NCBI GenBank assembly: GCA_021786215.1
Contig: JAJYNT010000268.1
Location: forward strand, 1 to 7,608
Direction of reading: 5' to 3'
DNA length: 7,608 nucleotides
DNA from: Chloroflexota bacterium
GTDB lineage: Bacteria > Chloroflexota > UBA6077
Under the pieces are notes generated by a model. The model did not search any database, was not told the origin of the DNA, and saw only the letters and a list, made by a program, of their open reading frames with translations. The position numbers were made by a program, and so were the translations under genes. Of this stretch, positions 1-6,204 are shown piece by piece (the stretch's first letter is position 1; the number at the start of each line of letters is the position of its first letter).

Positions 1-2
1 AT

Positions 3-47
3 CCCCGCGAACTCAGCCGCAGGTACGGCCTCGCTCTAGCCGCCTGA
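3..47 (+). CDS. Possible 3' tail of an upstream gene (very weak)
   Basis: One frame is open from the window edge to a TGA at 45-47 and reads PRELSRRYGLALAA, which is protein-like in composition. A second frame ends at a TAG (37-39). Fourteen residues are too few to assign a family or even to prove coding. If real, it is the C-terminus of a gene that ends about 40 nt before the -35 element of the importer promoter, which would fit the importer being its own transcription unit. Confidence 0.2.
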   Translation, partial: PRELSRRYGLALAA

Positions 48-84
48 TTCTTATGGTGCAATTTCAGGGGGCTTGCGCATCTCG

Positions 85-113
85 TTGACAACTATTAGTG
101 CAAGTAGTATTTT
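85..113 (+). promoter_or_regulatory. Sigma-70-type promoter for the ABC importer
   Basis: A perfect -35 hexamer TTGACA (85-90) is followed after 17 nt by TATTTT (108-113), which matches TATAAT at four of six positions. TAGTAT (105-110) overlaps it but would give only a 14-nt spacer. Transcription would start near 120 and leave a leader of about 150 nt before the binding-protein gene at 273. The leader has only a small hairpin around CCCGC/GTGGG (about 188-202) and no riboswitch class that I recognise. The call rests on hexamer match and spacing alone. Confidence 0.5.
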
Positions 114-272
114 ACCTGCCGCGTTACCCTATGCGCGACGCATTCCAGCCGAAGGCAACCACGCATGTCTTCATTCCATTATCGAGCCCGCGAGCGTGGG
201 TCCCGCAGAAATGTGTGCTCTGATCGATGGTGGCATGTCTAGTTCCCGCGATGCGCAAGATGAGGAGGAGAA

Positions 273-1097
273 ATGAAACGAATTGCCCTGATTTCGACGG
301 CACTAATTGTATTTGGCGCGTTGTTGCTATCGGGCTGCGGCAGCACAAAACCAGCGGCCTCGCCAAGTAGCAGTGCTGCGACACCTGCGGCCGGCGGTTT
401 GTTGGCTGATCTGCAGTCAGGCAGCAAGACCCTCAGAGTCGGAACCGATGCGACCTTCCCTCCATTTGAGTTGACGGACAAACAGGGCGTGATTCAGGGG
501 TTCGATATCGACCTGGTCAGGGCCATTGCCGAAAAGGCGGGCATAAAGAAGGTTGAGTTTACGCAAATTACGTTTGACGGACTGATCCCCGGTTTGCAGG
601 CCAATCAGTTTGATATGGTGGCCTCGGCCATGTATATCACTGATGCGCGTGAGAAAGTTGTGAATTTCTCTGACACCTATTTCCCGGGTGGACTGACCAT
701 GATGGTCAAACCGGGCAGTAACATAAAGGAACTCAAGGATCTGGACGGTAAGAAGGTGTCCGTGCAGGTCGGCACCAAATCGGTTGATTGGCTAAAAGCG
801 AACGCGCCCAAGGCTGAACTGATGCTGGTCAAGACCAATGCCGAGATGTTCCAAGCGGTAGTGAATGGGCAAGCGGCGGCGTGTGTTACCGGACTGCCTG
901 CCGCCCGCTACTATGTGTCGAAACAGGGAAATCTCAAGGTGACCGGCCCGGAACTGACCCAGGAGAACTACGGGTTTGCCTTCCGCAAGACAGACCCGGA
1001 GCTGCTTGGCGCCTGGAACAAAGCGCTGGCTGCAGTCAAGCAGGACGGCACCTACAAGAAGATCGAAGATAAGTGGTTCACCAGCACAACAAAATGA
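273..1097 (+). CDS. Lipoprotein solute-binding protein, family 3 (polar amino acid ABC importer)
   Basis: This 274-residue protein is the extracellular ligand receptor of the importer encoded downstream. The N-terminus has a positive MKR, a hydrophobic stretch (4-20) and a lipobox LLSGC with Cys22 as the lipidation site, followed by an S/A/P-rich linker (23-41). The mature domain starts near LRVGTDATFPPFE (54-66) and has the family signature GFDIDLVRAIAEKAG (77-90) and the carboxylate-binding region TDAREKVVNFSD, with Arg126. QVGT (165-168) is also typical. The conserved Asp that usually contacts the ligand alpha-amino group (in a D-x-P context) is Gly207 here (TGLP). The ATG at 273 has a strong Shine-Dalgarno, AGGAGGAG (263-270). 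Length is normal for the family. The transport role is well supported; the substrate is unknown, and the missing Asp argues against assuming a standard amino acid. Confidence 0.93.
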   Translation: MKRIALISTALIVFGALLLSGCGSTKPAASPSSSAATPAAGGLLADLQSGSKTLRVGTDATFPPFELTDKQGVIQGFDIDLVRAIAEKAGIKKVEFTQITFDGLIPGLQANQFDMVASAMYITDAREKVVNFSDTYFPGGLTMMVKPGSNIKELKDLDGKKVSVQVGTKSVDWLKANAPKAELMLVKTNAEMFQAVVNGQAAACVTGLPAARYYVSKQGNLKVTGPELTQENYGFAFRKTDPELLGAWNKALAAVKQDGTYKKIEDKWFTSTTK

Positions 1098-1157
1098 CCT
1101 GTCCCTCGACACGACTCTGACCAGTGCAGGAGAACGGGAGACAAAATGGCCCCCGGG

Positions 1158-1186
1158 TGGGCACGCGAGGCCATAAAGGGTAGAAT
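1158..1186 (+). promoter_or_regulatory. Possible internal promoter for permease-ATPase
   Basis: TAGAAT (1181-1186) matches the -10 consensus at five of six positions and lies 17 nt after TGGGCA (1158-1163), a four-of-six match to TTGACA. It would start transcription near 1193 and give a structured leader of about 240 nt before the permease. A match of this quality can arise by chance in 333 nt, so it is only a candidate. Confidence 0.3.
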
Positions 1187-1257
1187 TCGAGAGCAATCTT
1201 CTAATGATGAAAGCATCAGCGGAGGTGCTCCCCGTACCCGCGGCGTAGTGTGACCCT

Positions 1258-1282
1258 CCCGGTGGCCTCGTCGGCCCCCGGG
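1258..1282 (+). promoter_or_regulatory. Strong RNA hairpin between binding protein and permease
   Basis: CCCGG (1258-1262) pairs with CCGGG (1278-1282), and inside it GGCC (1264-1267) pairs with GGCC (1273-1276), with one T/C mismatch and a TCGTC loop. No T-run follows (GTAAATACC), so it is not a classical intrinsic terminator. By analogy with the hairpins known between malE and malF, it may protect the 3' end of the upstream message or limit read-through. That role is inferred. Confidence 0.45.
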
Positions 1283-1430
1283 GTAAATACCCAGCACCCA
1301 TCCACTGTCCAGAAGAGCTGCGCTAGGACGGGCCGGTTCCCCCCGGGCGAGCATAGCTCGACGGAATCCTCATCAAGCGGCCACCCATTTCGGTTTGGGC
1401 GCCGCCCAGTTCCGAGGGCGAGTACAGATC

Positions 1431-2087
1431 ATGAACCTAGATTTCTCGGTAGTCGCTGACTCATTTCCCCTGCTCATGAAAGGTGCCCTAATTACGGTAG
1501 AGGTCACCTTTCTAGCCCTGATCCTGGGGACGACCTTGGGCTTGGTGGCGGGATTGGCCAAACTCTCTCACTTCAGAGCCCTCCGGTACCTTGCTGGGGC
1601 ATACGTCTCGGTCTTTCGTGGCACGCCACTTCTCGTGCAGCTGTTCATTTGGTACTTCGGTTTGCCCGAGATCGGCATCCAGCCTTCCCCGATGGCTGCG
1701 GCTGTGATTGGTCTAGGGCTCTACAGCGGCAGCTATCAAACCGAAATCGTTCGTGGCGCCATTCAATCCATTGAGAAAGGACAAATGGAAGCCGCGCGCT
1801 CGCTGGGACTCTCCTATATTAGCGCTATGCGCTTCGTCGTCTTTCCGCAGGCCTTTCTTCGCATGCTGCCTCCATTAGGCAATGAATTTGTGGCCCTGAC
1901 CAAGAACTCGTCCCTTGTTTCCTTGGTAACATTGCAGGAAGTGGTACTGACGGCCGACATGATCATTAGTCGTACGTTCCGGGCCTTTGAACTCTACCTG
2001 GCCGTCGCGGTGATTTACTATATCATTACGTCGGTGATCTCGATGCTGACGCGATACGCGGAGAAGAGGATCGGCGTGTATCTTTAG
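1431..2087 (+). CDS. ABC transporter permease, HisM/GlnP family
   Basis: This 218-residue integral membrane protein forms the importer channel, probably as a homodimer since only one permease is present. It opens with [12 protein letters not shown], then hydrophobic segments at about 17-42, 53-76, 86-104, 150-172 and 186-205. The family motif [10 protein letters not shown] is at 63-72. The EAA coupling loop that docks on the ATPase is EAARSLG (120-126) and continues to about 151. ATG at 1431 is chosen because it gives the standard N-terminus and length; the frame extends back to a TTG at 1395, but those residues (GAAQFRGRVQI) look non-coding. The only Shine-Dalgarno is a distant GAGGG (1414-1418, 12 nt spacing), so initiation may be modest. 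The TAG stop overlaps the ATPase GTG by one base, indicating coupled translation. Confidence 0.93.
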   Translation: MNLDFSVVADSFPLLMKGALITVEVTFLALILGTTLGLVAGLAKLSHFRALRYLAGAYVSVFRGTPLLVQLFIWYFGLPEIGIQPSPMAAAVIGLGLYSGSYQTEIVRGAIQSIEKGQMEAARSLGLSYISAMRFVVFPQAFLRMLPPLGNEFVALTKNSSLVSLVTLQEVVLTADMIISRTFRAFELYLAVAVIYYIITSVISMLTRYAEKRIGVYL

Positions 2088-2845
2088 TGGACGATTCTAC
2101 GGCTCGGGAGGGCTTTAGCTTGGAGCCATTGCTTGATATAAGGCAATTGCATAAGAAGTTTGGTACTCTGGATGTTCTAAGAGGCATCGACCTTCTGGTT
2201 GAGCGAGGCGATGTCATGGTTGTTATCGGCCCAAGCGGGTCCGGCAAATCAACCTTTCTGCGTTGCTTGAATTTGCTTGAAGTTCCCTCCGAAGGCGCTA
2301 TTTTCTTTGAAGGGAAAGAGGTTCGTTCATACAAAGTCGACGAACTGAGAGCCAACATGGGCATGGTGTTTCAAAGCTTCAACCTATTTCCGCATATGAC
2401 GGCATTACAGAATATCGTCTTGCCCCAGGAGAGGGTTCTGAAGAAGAGCCGAAATGAGTCGATAGAGACGGCCAAGGGCCTGTTGCACAAGGTTGGCTTG
2501 CTGCAAAAGGCAGATGTTTACCCGGCACAATTGTCCGGGGGACAAAAGCAAAGGGTCGCAATTGCCCGAGCCCTTGCCATGAAGCCGAAGCTTATGTTGT
2601 TCGATGAGCCCACTTCGGCTCTGGATCCCGAGATGGTTTCTGAGGTCATACTGGTCATGGAGCAACTTGCCCAAGAGGGTATGACCATGATCGTGGTCAC
2701 GCACGAAATGGGTTTTGCTAAGGAAGCGGGTAAACGTATCGTCTTCATGGATGAGGGGCAAATCATTGAACAGGGCGATCCTCGGAGCTGGTTTGCCAAC
2801 CCGCGGACGGCTCGTGCACGTCAATTCCTCAGTCGAATCCTCTGA
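2087..2845 (+). CDS. ABC transporter ATPase, GlnQ/HisP type
   Basis: This cytoplasmic ATPase powers the importer. Counting from GTG at 2087 (252 residues), all nucleotide-binding motifs are intact: Walker [10 protein letters not shown] (48-56), Q-loop Gln96, signature LSGGQ (149-153), Walker B LMLFDEP (169-175, Asp173, Glu174), D-loop SALD (177-180) and switch His206. This is the compact single-domain form of polar-amino-acid importers. The start is uncertain. GTG 2087 overlaps the permease stop but has only a distant GA-rich stretch before it, while TTG at 2120 follows GGGAGGG (2106-2112) by 7 nt and would give [10 protein letters not shown], closer to the usual family N-terminus. The function does not depend on the choice. 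It closes the importer block; downstream sequence is more GC-rich. Confidence 0.93.
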   Translation: MDDSTAREGFSLEPLLDIRQLHKKFGTLDVLRGIDLLVERGDVMVVIGPSGSGKSTFLRCLNLLEVPSEGAIFFEGKEVRSYKVDELRANMGMVFQSFNLFPHMTALQNIVLPQERVLKKSRNESIETAKGLLHKVGLLQKADVYPAQLSGGQKQRVAIARALAMKPKLMLFDEPTSALDPEMVSEVILVMEQLAQEGMTMIVVTHEMGFAKEAGKRIVFMDEGQIIEQGDPRSWFANPRTARARQFLSRIL

Positions 2846-2953
2846 CGTAAGTTCACCAACAGCCACGCCGTTCTGCTGCGGCTGCACGACGACCTGTTCG
2901 ACGGCTGTTTTCCGGAGGAGATCCATCGCTATCCGCGTGGTCGTGACGGCCGA
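2846..2953 (+). pseudogene. Possible 3' remnant of a gene formerly upstream of the nuclease
   Basis: After the ATPase stop the same frame stays open for 36 codons, to a TAA at 2954-2956. Its later part reads like a protein, for example SHAVLLRLHDDLFDGCF followed by PEEIHRYPRGRDGR. The frame runs through GGAGGAG (2914-2920), coding Glu-Glu, and overlaps the start of the next gene, the same arrangement as at the nuclease/ATPase junction downstream. It has no start codon of its own and I do not recognise the family. It may be the leftover C-terminus of a gene once coupled to the nuclease gene, cut when the importer block came to lie here, or a chance open stretch. Confidence 0.25.
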
Positions 2954-4139
2954 TAACCATCTGGGCCGCTACTACGACAAAATGTTTCCCCAGAGGCTCG
3001 AAGAGCGGCGTGCCTGGTTGCGGCGAGGTTTCGCCGCCGCGGTGAACTACGCCCTGGAGCGTCGGGCCCACCTCTTCCTCCAGCTTGGAGATCTCTTCGA
3101 TTCCGCTGAGCCCCGCAACCTCGAGCGACAGTTCGTGGCCGAGCAGCTGGCCCGACTGCGTGATGCCGAGGTGCGCTGCCTGGGGATTGGAGGAAATCAC
3201 GACACCCCTCGAACCCGCAACGGGCAGGCCCCGGCCACGGCTCAGGGCAGCTTCGCCCGTCTGGGCGGACTGCGTTTGTTGGGAGATAGGTTGACGGAGA
3301 CTGATGGTGGGTTGCGAGGTTCAGAGTCCCCAGCACTCGGGTCCATCGACACGGAACTGCTTGAGATCGATGGGGTCCGGGTTGCCGTGGGCGGTATACC
3401 GTTCGACCCGACGGCCCGTGCGGGATCGGACCCGCTGGATGGATTGGAGTGGCGGCCTGAGGCCGATGTTGCGTTGTTGCTCCTTCACGGGAACCTGGAA
3501 GGGCACGTGTATCCGGGTGTTTCGGAGCCGGTCATTCGGTGCCGGACGGTGGAGGAGTTGGAGGGAGTCGACTACCTGCTGGTGGGCCACGTCCACCGCT
3601 TCGCAGCATTCAGATGGGGCGACAAGATGGTGGTGGTTCCGGGGGCGACGGAGCGAATGACCTTCGGGGAGATGGAGAGCCGGCCAGGCTTCGTCTACAT
3701 GGAGGTGGAGCCGGGCAGGGTGCCTGCGCTGCAGCAGGTGGCGGTGGAGTGCCAGCCCAGAGAGCAGCTCGACATAGCCACGTCGGAACTGGGGGATGAT
3801 CCCGCCGAGACGGTGAAGGTCCGGATGGAAGCGATCTGCCGTCGGGATGCCCTGGTGAGGGTTTCCCTGCAGGGCCCCATAACCCGACGCCGATACCACG
3901 ATCTCAACCCGCGGGAGATAGCCGAATATGGGGCGTCTCGCTCCTTCTTCTGTGATCTCGATACGACGGGTCTGTATGTGGAGGACGAGCGACAACCCTC
4001 CACCGTTCGAGGCGGCAGGCTTTCCCAGCGCGATGAGTTGATCCGCTACGCCCGCGAGGAGTGGGAGGCAGCCCCGAGCCAGAAGGAGCGGGACCTGATC
4101 GACGAGGCCGTGGCCGCGATCCTGGAGGAGTACGGGTGA
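2937..4139 (+). CDS. SbcD/Mre11-like metallophosphoesterase (DNA repair exonuclease)
   Basis: This is the nuclease partner of the Rad50-like ATPase encoded next. Counting from GTG 2937 (400 residues), the two-metal phosphoesterase motifs are all present in order: ADNH (Asp6, His8), GDLFD (51-55), GGNHD (85-89, Asn87, His88), LLLHGN (His184) and GHVH (217-220). The length fits a SbcD/YhaO-type protein, with a C-terminal capping region from about 255. The start is a problem: homologous proteins typically begin at the residue aligned with ATC 2931 (I-R-V-V-V-T-A-D), and there is no ATG. The strong GGAGGAG (2914-2920) is 10 nt before ATC 2931 but 16 nt before GTG 2937. GTG is used as the nearest conventional start. 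The gene ends in GTGA, shared with the next start, so the pair is co-translated. It probably processes DNA ends or hairpins. Confidence 0.88.
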   Translation: MVVTADNHLGRYYDKMFPQRLEERRAWLRRGFAAAVNYALERRAHLFLQLGDLFDSAEPRNLERQFVAEQLARLRDAEVRCLGIGGNHDTPRTRNGQAPATAQGSFARLGGLRLLGDRLTETDGGLRGSESPALGSIDTELLEIDGVRVAVGGIPFDPTARAGSDPLDGLEWRPEADVALLLLHGNLEGHVYPGVSEPVIRCRTVEELEGVDYLLVGHVHRFAAFRWGDKMVVVPGATERMTFGEMESRPGFVYMEVEPGRVPALQQVAVECQPREQLDIATSELGDDPAETVKVRMEAICRRDALVRVSLQGPITRRRYHDLNPREIAEYGASRSFFCDLDTTGLYVEDERQPSTVRGGRLSQRDELIRYAREEWEAAPSQKERDLIDEAVAAILEEYG

Positions 4140-5884
4140 TCATCCTCAAGCGGCTGAAAGTCGCGAATTTCAAACTGCTTCGACAGCTCGATCTGTTCTT
4201 CCCCAGGCAGGGCAGCATCCTGGTTGAGGGTCTCAACGAGTCCGGGAAGTCCACCCTGTTCGAGAGCGTATTCTTCGCTCTTTACGGTGTTCCCCTGGTC
4301 ACAGAGGGGCGCGGCAGGGGGAACCTGGAGAGTGTGATCCGGTATGAAGCGGAATCGGCTGCCGTCGACCTGCTGCTGGAGGTGGGCGGGACCGAGTTGG
4401 AGATCCATCGCGTCGTGGCCAGGGGAAAGTCGAGTCAGGCGAGCCTGGTGGTGCGGCCTGTCGGGATGCGGGAGGAGCAGATCGTCGGGGTCCTGGCTGT
4501 GAATGCTCGGGTGGTGGAGGAGCTTGGTGGGCTGGACGGCGAAGCGTTGCTTAACTCCTGTTTCGTGGAGCAGAAGAAGCTCTCCAAGCTGGAGGATCTG
4601 GCCGGAGGGCAGCGGAAGGACTCATTGCGCAGGCTGCTGAACCTCGAGCGGCTCACCGAGCTGGCCGAGCGTTTCAAGGTTACCGGGCAGGATGAGCGGG
4701 CGCTAGCCGAGGCCCGAGCCCGCCTCGAGATGGCGGAGGTGATGGCTCAGCTGCCCGAGGTGGTCTCGGAGCGTACGGAGCTGGAGGCAGCCCTAAGGGG
4801 CTCTCATCGACCTGATGCGTCGTTCCTCAGGCGCCAACGGCGGGAGACAAACCCCCGCCCCACGGGGAACGACGCAAAGTCCGATACTGTGGGGCGGGGT
4901 CTTGTGCCCCGCCACCAGGCGCCAGATGCCAGATCGGCCGCGCGAGATGAATCCTCTCCACACTTGAGAAACGACATGCTTGACGGAGATGAGATGCACT
5001 GGGCAAAGGCCGCCGTCGAGCTCGCGAAGGTCCGTGGCGTCCGGGCTTCAACCAGGCGGCGGGGTATCGTCTCCCTGGCAGCGGGGGTGCTACCGCTGGC
5101 GCTGGCGGCCGGCCTGTTCGCCTCGGGCCTCCATGCTGCCTTGTGGGCTCTCCCTCTGGTGGTTGCGCTGATCATTTTCGCTGTGATGTCGTTCCGATCG
5201 GCGAGCCAGCTATCGGATCGAGCGGACCGACTGGCGGCAGAGCTGGCCCTGCAGCGAGATGGCCTGGTGGCGAAGATCGGCGAGCTGGAGGGCCGAAAAG
5301 CGAGGCTGGAGGCCGAGGTGAGGGGCCAGGTTGCCGATCTGGATCTCGAGGAGTGCCGTCGTCGAGTGGAAACGCTGGTCCGTCGCATGGAGGTGAACCG
5401 GCGGGCTGCTGCCCTGGTGGAGGGCGCCATGGAGCGGATCGTTCGCATGGTGCTACCGAACACCGAGCGAAACCTGGGGCAGATCCTCCCGCTGCTAACC
5501 GTGGGTCGCTACCACGAAGCACGCATCGGCGAGGACTACCAGATCAAGGTGTGGGACGATGCCGCTGGTCGCTACGTCTCCAAGAGCGTTTTCTCGGGTG
5601 GGGCCAGGGACCAGTTCTCGCTGGCGCTGCGCCTCTCCTTTGCCCTGGCGACCCTGCCCCAGGAGTTGGGGGCCACACCCGGATTTCTCTTCCTGGATGA
5701 ACCCCTCAGCTCCTTCGACGGACCCCGGACCGAGGCCTTGGTCCAACTGCTCACCGCCGGGCAGGTCGGGGAGAACTTCAGCCAGATCTTCGTCATCTCC
5801 CACAATCGCTCTTTCGATGTCGGGGCCTTCCAGTACCGAATCGTGATGAGGGATGGTCGTGTGGTGGAGAGCAACCTGCTCTGA
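4136..5884 (+). CDS. Rad50/SbcC-like ATPase with central transmembrane hairpin
   Basis: The start is GTG 4136, overlapping the nuclease stop by four bases with GGAGGAG (4124-4130) 5 nt before it; it gives the typical Rad50 opening MIILKRLKVANFKLL and 582 residues. N-terminal half: Walker A GLNESGKST (32-40) and Q-loop FVEQKKL (143-149, Gln146). C-terminal half: signature FSGGARDQ (486-493), Walker B GFLFLDEPL (516-524, Asp521, Glu522), D-loop SSFD (525-528) and switch His556. Between them are short coiled coils (about 185-222 and 355-432) around two hydrophobic segments at about 311-329 and 333-353. There is no CxxC zinc hook; the cysteines at 142 and 407 are isolated. Classical SbcC is about 1000 residues, so the coils are much shortened. 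Residues about 232-285 are a non-coil insert derived largely from a repeat. It resembles YhaN-type proteins more than classical SbcC and should form a membrane-anchored complex with the nuclease. Confidence 0.85.
   Translation: MIILKRLKVANFKLLRQLDLFFPRQGSILVEGLNESGKSTLFESVFFALYGVPLVTEGRGRGNLESVIRYEAESAAVDLLLEVGGTELEIHRVVARGKSSQASLVVRPVGMREEQIVGVLAVNARVVEELGGLDGEALLNSCFVEQKKLSKLEDLAGGQRKDSLRRLLNLERLTELAERFKVTGQDERALAEARARLEMAEVMAQLPEVVSERTELEAALRGSHRPDASFLRRQRRETNPRPTGNDAKSDTVGRGLVPRHQAPDARSAARDESSPHLRNDMLDGDEMHWAKAAVELAKVRGVRASTRRRGIVSLAAGVLPLALAAGLFASGLHAALWALPLVVALIIFAVMSFRSASQLSDRADRLAAELALQRDGLVAKIGELEGRKARLEAEVRGQVADLDLEECRRRVETLVRRMEVNRRAAALVEGAMERIVRMVLPNTERNLGQILPLLTVGRYHEARIGEDYQIKVWDDAAGRYVSKSVFSGGARDQFSLALRLSFALATLPQELGATPGFLFLDEPLSSFDGPRTEALVQLLTAGQVGENFSQIFVISHNRSFDVGAFQYRIVMRDGRVVESNLL
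4830..4923 (+). repeat. 94-bp inverted-repeat (MITE-like) element inside the Rad50-like gene
   Basis: The arms 4830-4863 and 4889-4923 are imperfect inverted repeats with about 27 of 34 positions matching. They include a perfect 11-bp core (4853-4863 with 4889-4899) and GGCGCC at both outer ends. Each arm also folds alone: GGCGGG/CCCGCC (4839-4844 with 4854-4859) and GGCGGGG/CCCCGCC (4893-4899 with 4907-4913). The 8-mer CAGGCGCC occurs directly at both ends (4828-4835 and 4916-4923), like a target duplication. It is read as GRGLVPRH and flanking residues, a string I associate with translated intergenic repeats in many bacteria. A tandem GCCAGAT pair (4921-4934) follows directly. Confidence 0.7.
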
Positions 5885-5949
5885 GCCGCCTCGTGGCTTC
5901 GATGTCTATCTCTATCTCTCTAAGCAGGTGTCCCCAGACAGACTGTCCA

Positions 5950-6032
5950 TCGTCACCCCCGCGAAAGCGGGGGGGGCCAGGCCACTACCGCGCGGCGAGA
6001 ACGCTGGATGCCCGCTTGCGCGGGCATGACGA
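5950..6032 (+). repeat. 83-bp dispersed-type cruciform repeat
   Basis: The outer ends TCGTCA (5950-5955) and TGACGA (6027-6032) are inverted repeats. Inside are two hairpins: CCCCCGC-GAAA-GCGGGGG (5956-5973) and ATGCCCGC-TTGC-GCGGGCAT (6008-6027). CCAG (5977-5980) can also pair with CTGG (6004-6007). This closely resembles small intergenic palindromic elements found in many copies in diverse bacterial genomes, often mistranslated as PPRKRG and LDARLRGHDD. Copy number in this genome cannot be judged from one window. Confidence 0.75.
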
Positions 6033-6112
6033 CGGATTGTGCACTCTATCCCAGGCCAGGTGCTTAGGCTCTCACTGCTCTACCTAACTTCTTCCGAAGG
6101 CCGCTCCCGGCT

Positions 6113-6128
6113 GCCATGGCGACATGGC
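6113..6128 (+). promoter_or_regulatory. Palindrome upstream of the hut promoter
   Basis: GCCATG (6113-6118) and CATGGC (6123-6128) form a perfect 6-bp inverted repeat around GCGA, ending 22 nt before the -35 element. The location would suit a regulator or activator site, but it shares no clear sequence with the two palindromes downstream. It could equally be incidental. Confidence 0.25.
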
Positions 6129-6150
6129 CGAAGATGCTGCGGTGGAGGCA

Positions 6151-6179
6151 TTGACCGCGGGAGGATGTCTCGCTACAAT
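6151..6179 (+). promoter_or_regulatory. Sigma-70-type promoter of the iclR-hutU unit
   Basis: TTGACC (6151-6156, five of six to consensus) and TACAAT (6174-6179, five of six) are separated by exactly 17 nt. Transcription should start near 6186, about 65 nt before the regulator ATG. This is the best promoter match in the window. Its position directly before two palindromes supports regulated initiation. Confidence 0.6.
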
Positions 6180-6186
6180 CAGAAAA

Positions 6187-6199
6187 GCAACCTGGTTGC
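6187..6199 (+). promoter_or_regulatory. Operator-like palindrome 1 (probable IclR-type site)
   Basis: GCAACC-T-GGTTGC is a perfect 13-bp palindrome lying at the predicted transcription start. It shares 10 of 13 bases with the second palindrome, whose centre is 18 bp downstream, so both would lie on nearly the same helix face. IclR-family proteins often bind paired sites as dimers of dimers next to their own genes. Assignment to the adjacent regulator is inferred from position. Confidence 0.5.
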
Positions 6200-6204
6200 G
6201 CGGA

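Larger units (their letters stand above)
1098..1430 (+). other. 333-nt non-coding gap between binding protein and permease
   Basis: No reading frame here looks like a protein; the frames crossing it on the other strand are low-complexity shadows. It holds a possible promoter (1158-1186), a small hairpin TGATG/CATCA (1205-1218), a strong hairpin (1258-1282), and a weaker stem pairing CTGTCC (1305-1310) with GGACGG (1326-1331). A five-base stem, CGAGC/GCTCG (1348-1360), lies nearer the permease. C-rich runs ending in CCGGG recur at 1148, 1273 and 1339. Genes of such importers are usually only tens of bases apart, so the gap is large. It most likely uncouples binding-protein expression from permease and ATPase expression. 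Confidence 0.6.

Noticed and set aside
149..155. CCGAAGG in the importer leader, reminiscent of a glycine riboswitch
   Set aside because: Only this short core matches; the flanking GGAGAG and CAGGCAAAAGG-type elements are absent.
1135..1145. CGGGAGACAAA shared with 4841-4851 in the intragenic repeat
   Set aside because: An 11-base match is expected by chance several times in a window this size and the flanks do not align.
1190..1290. Possible T-box or other amino-acid leader before the permease
   Set aside because: No TGGNACCGCG antiterminator core and no terminator with a T-run; GTACCCGCGG is only a superficial likeness.
2858..2911. Stem AACAGCC/GGCTGTT followed by TTT after the importer ATPase, as an intrinsic terminator
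   Set aside because: The loop is about 38 nt and the T-run is only three bases past the stem's own T; too weak to call.
2715..2936. Upstream extension of the nuclease frame to an ATG at 2715
   Set aside because: It overlaps the ATPase gene by 131 bases in another frame and gives a cysteine-rich, non-conserved leader; homologs start near 2931.
4804..5463. Long 219-codon open frame on the - strand
   Set aside because: It is an antisense shadow of the GC-rich Rad50-like gene; its composition is Ser/Arg/Ala-rich with no motifs.
5930..5948. GGTGTCCCCAGA-like sequence resembling the end of a transposable element
   Set aside because: The similarity is from memory, short, and there is no partner end or transposase in the window.
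5893..6087. 64-codon open frame on the + strand
   Set aside because: It is the translation of the cruciform repeat, with no ribosome site and no family resemblance.
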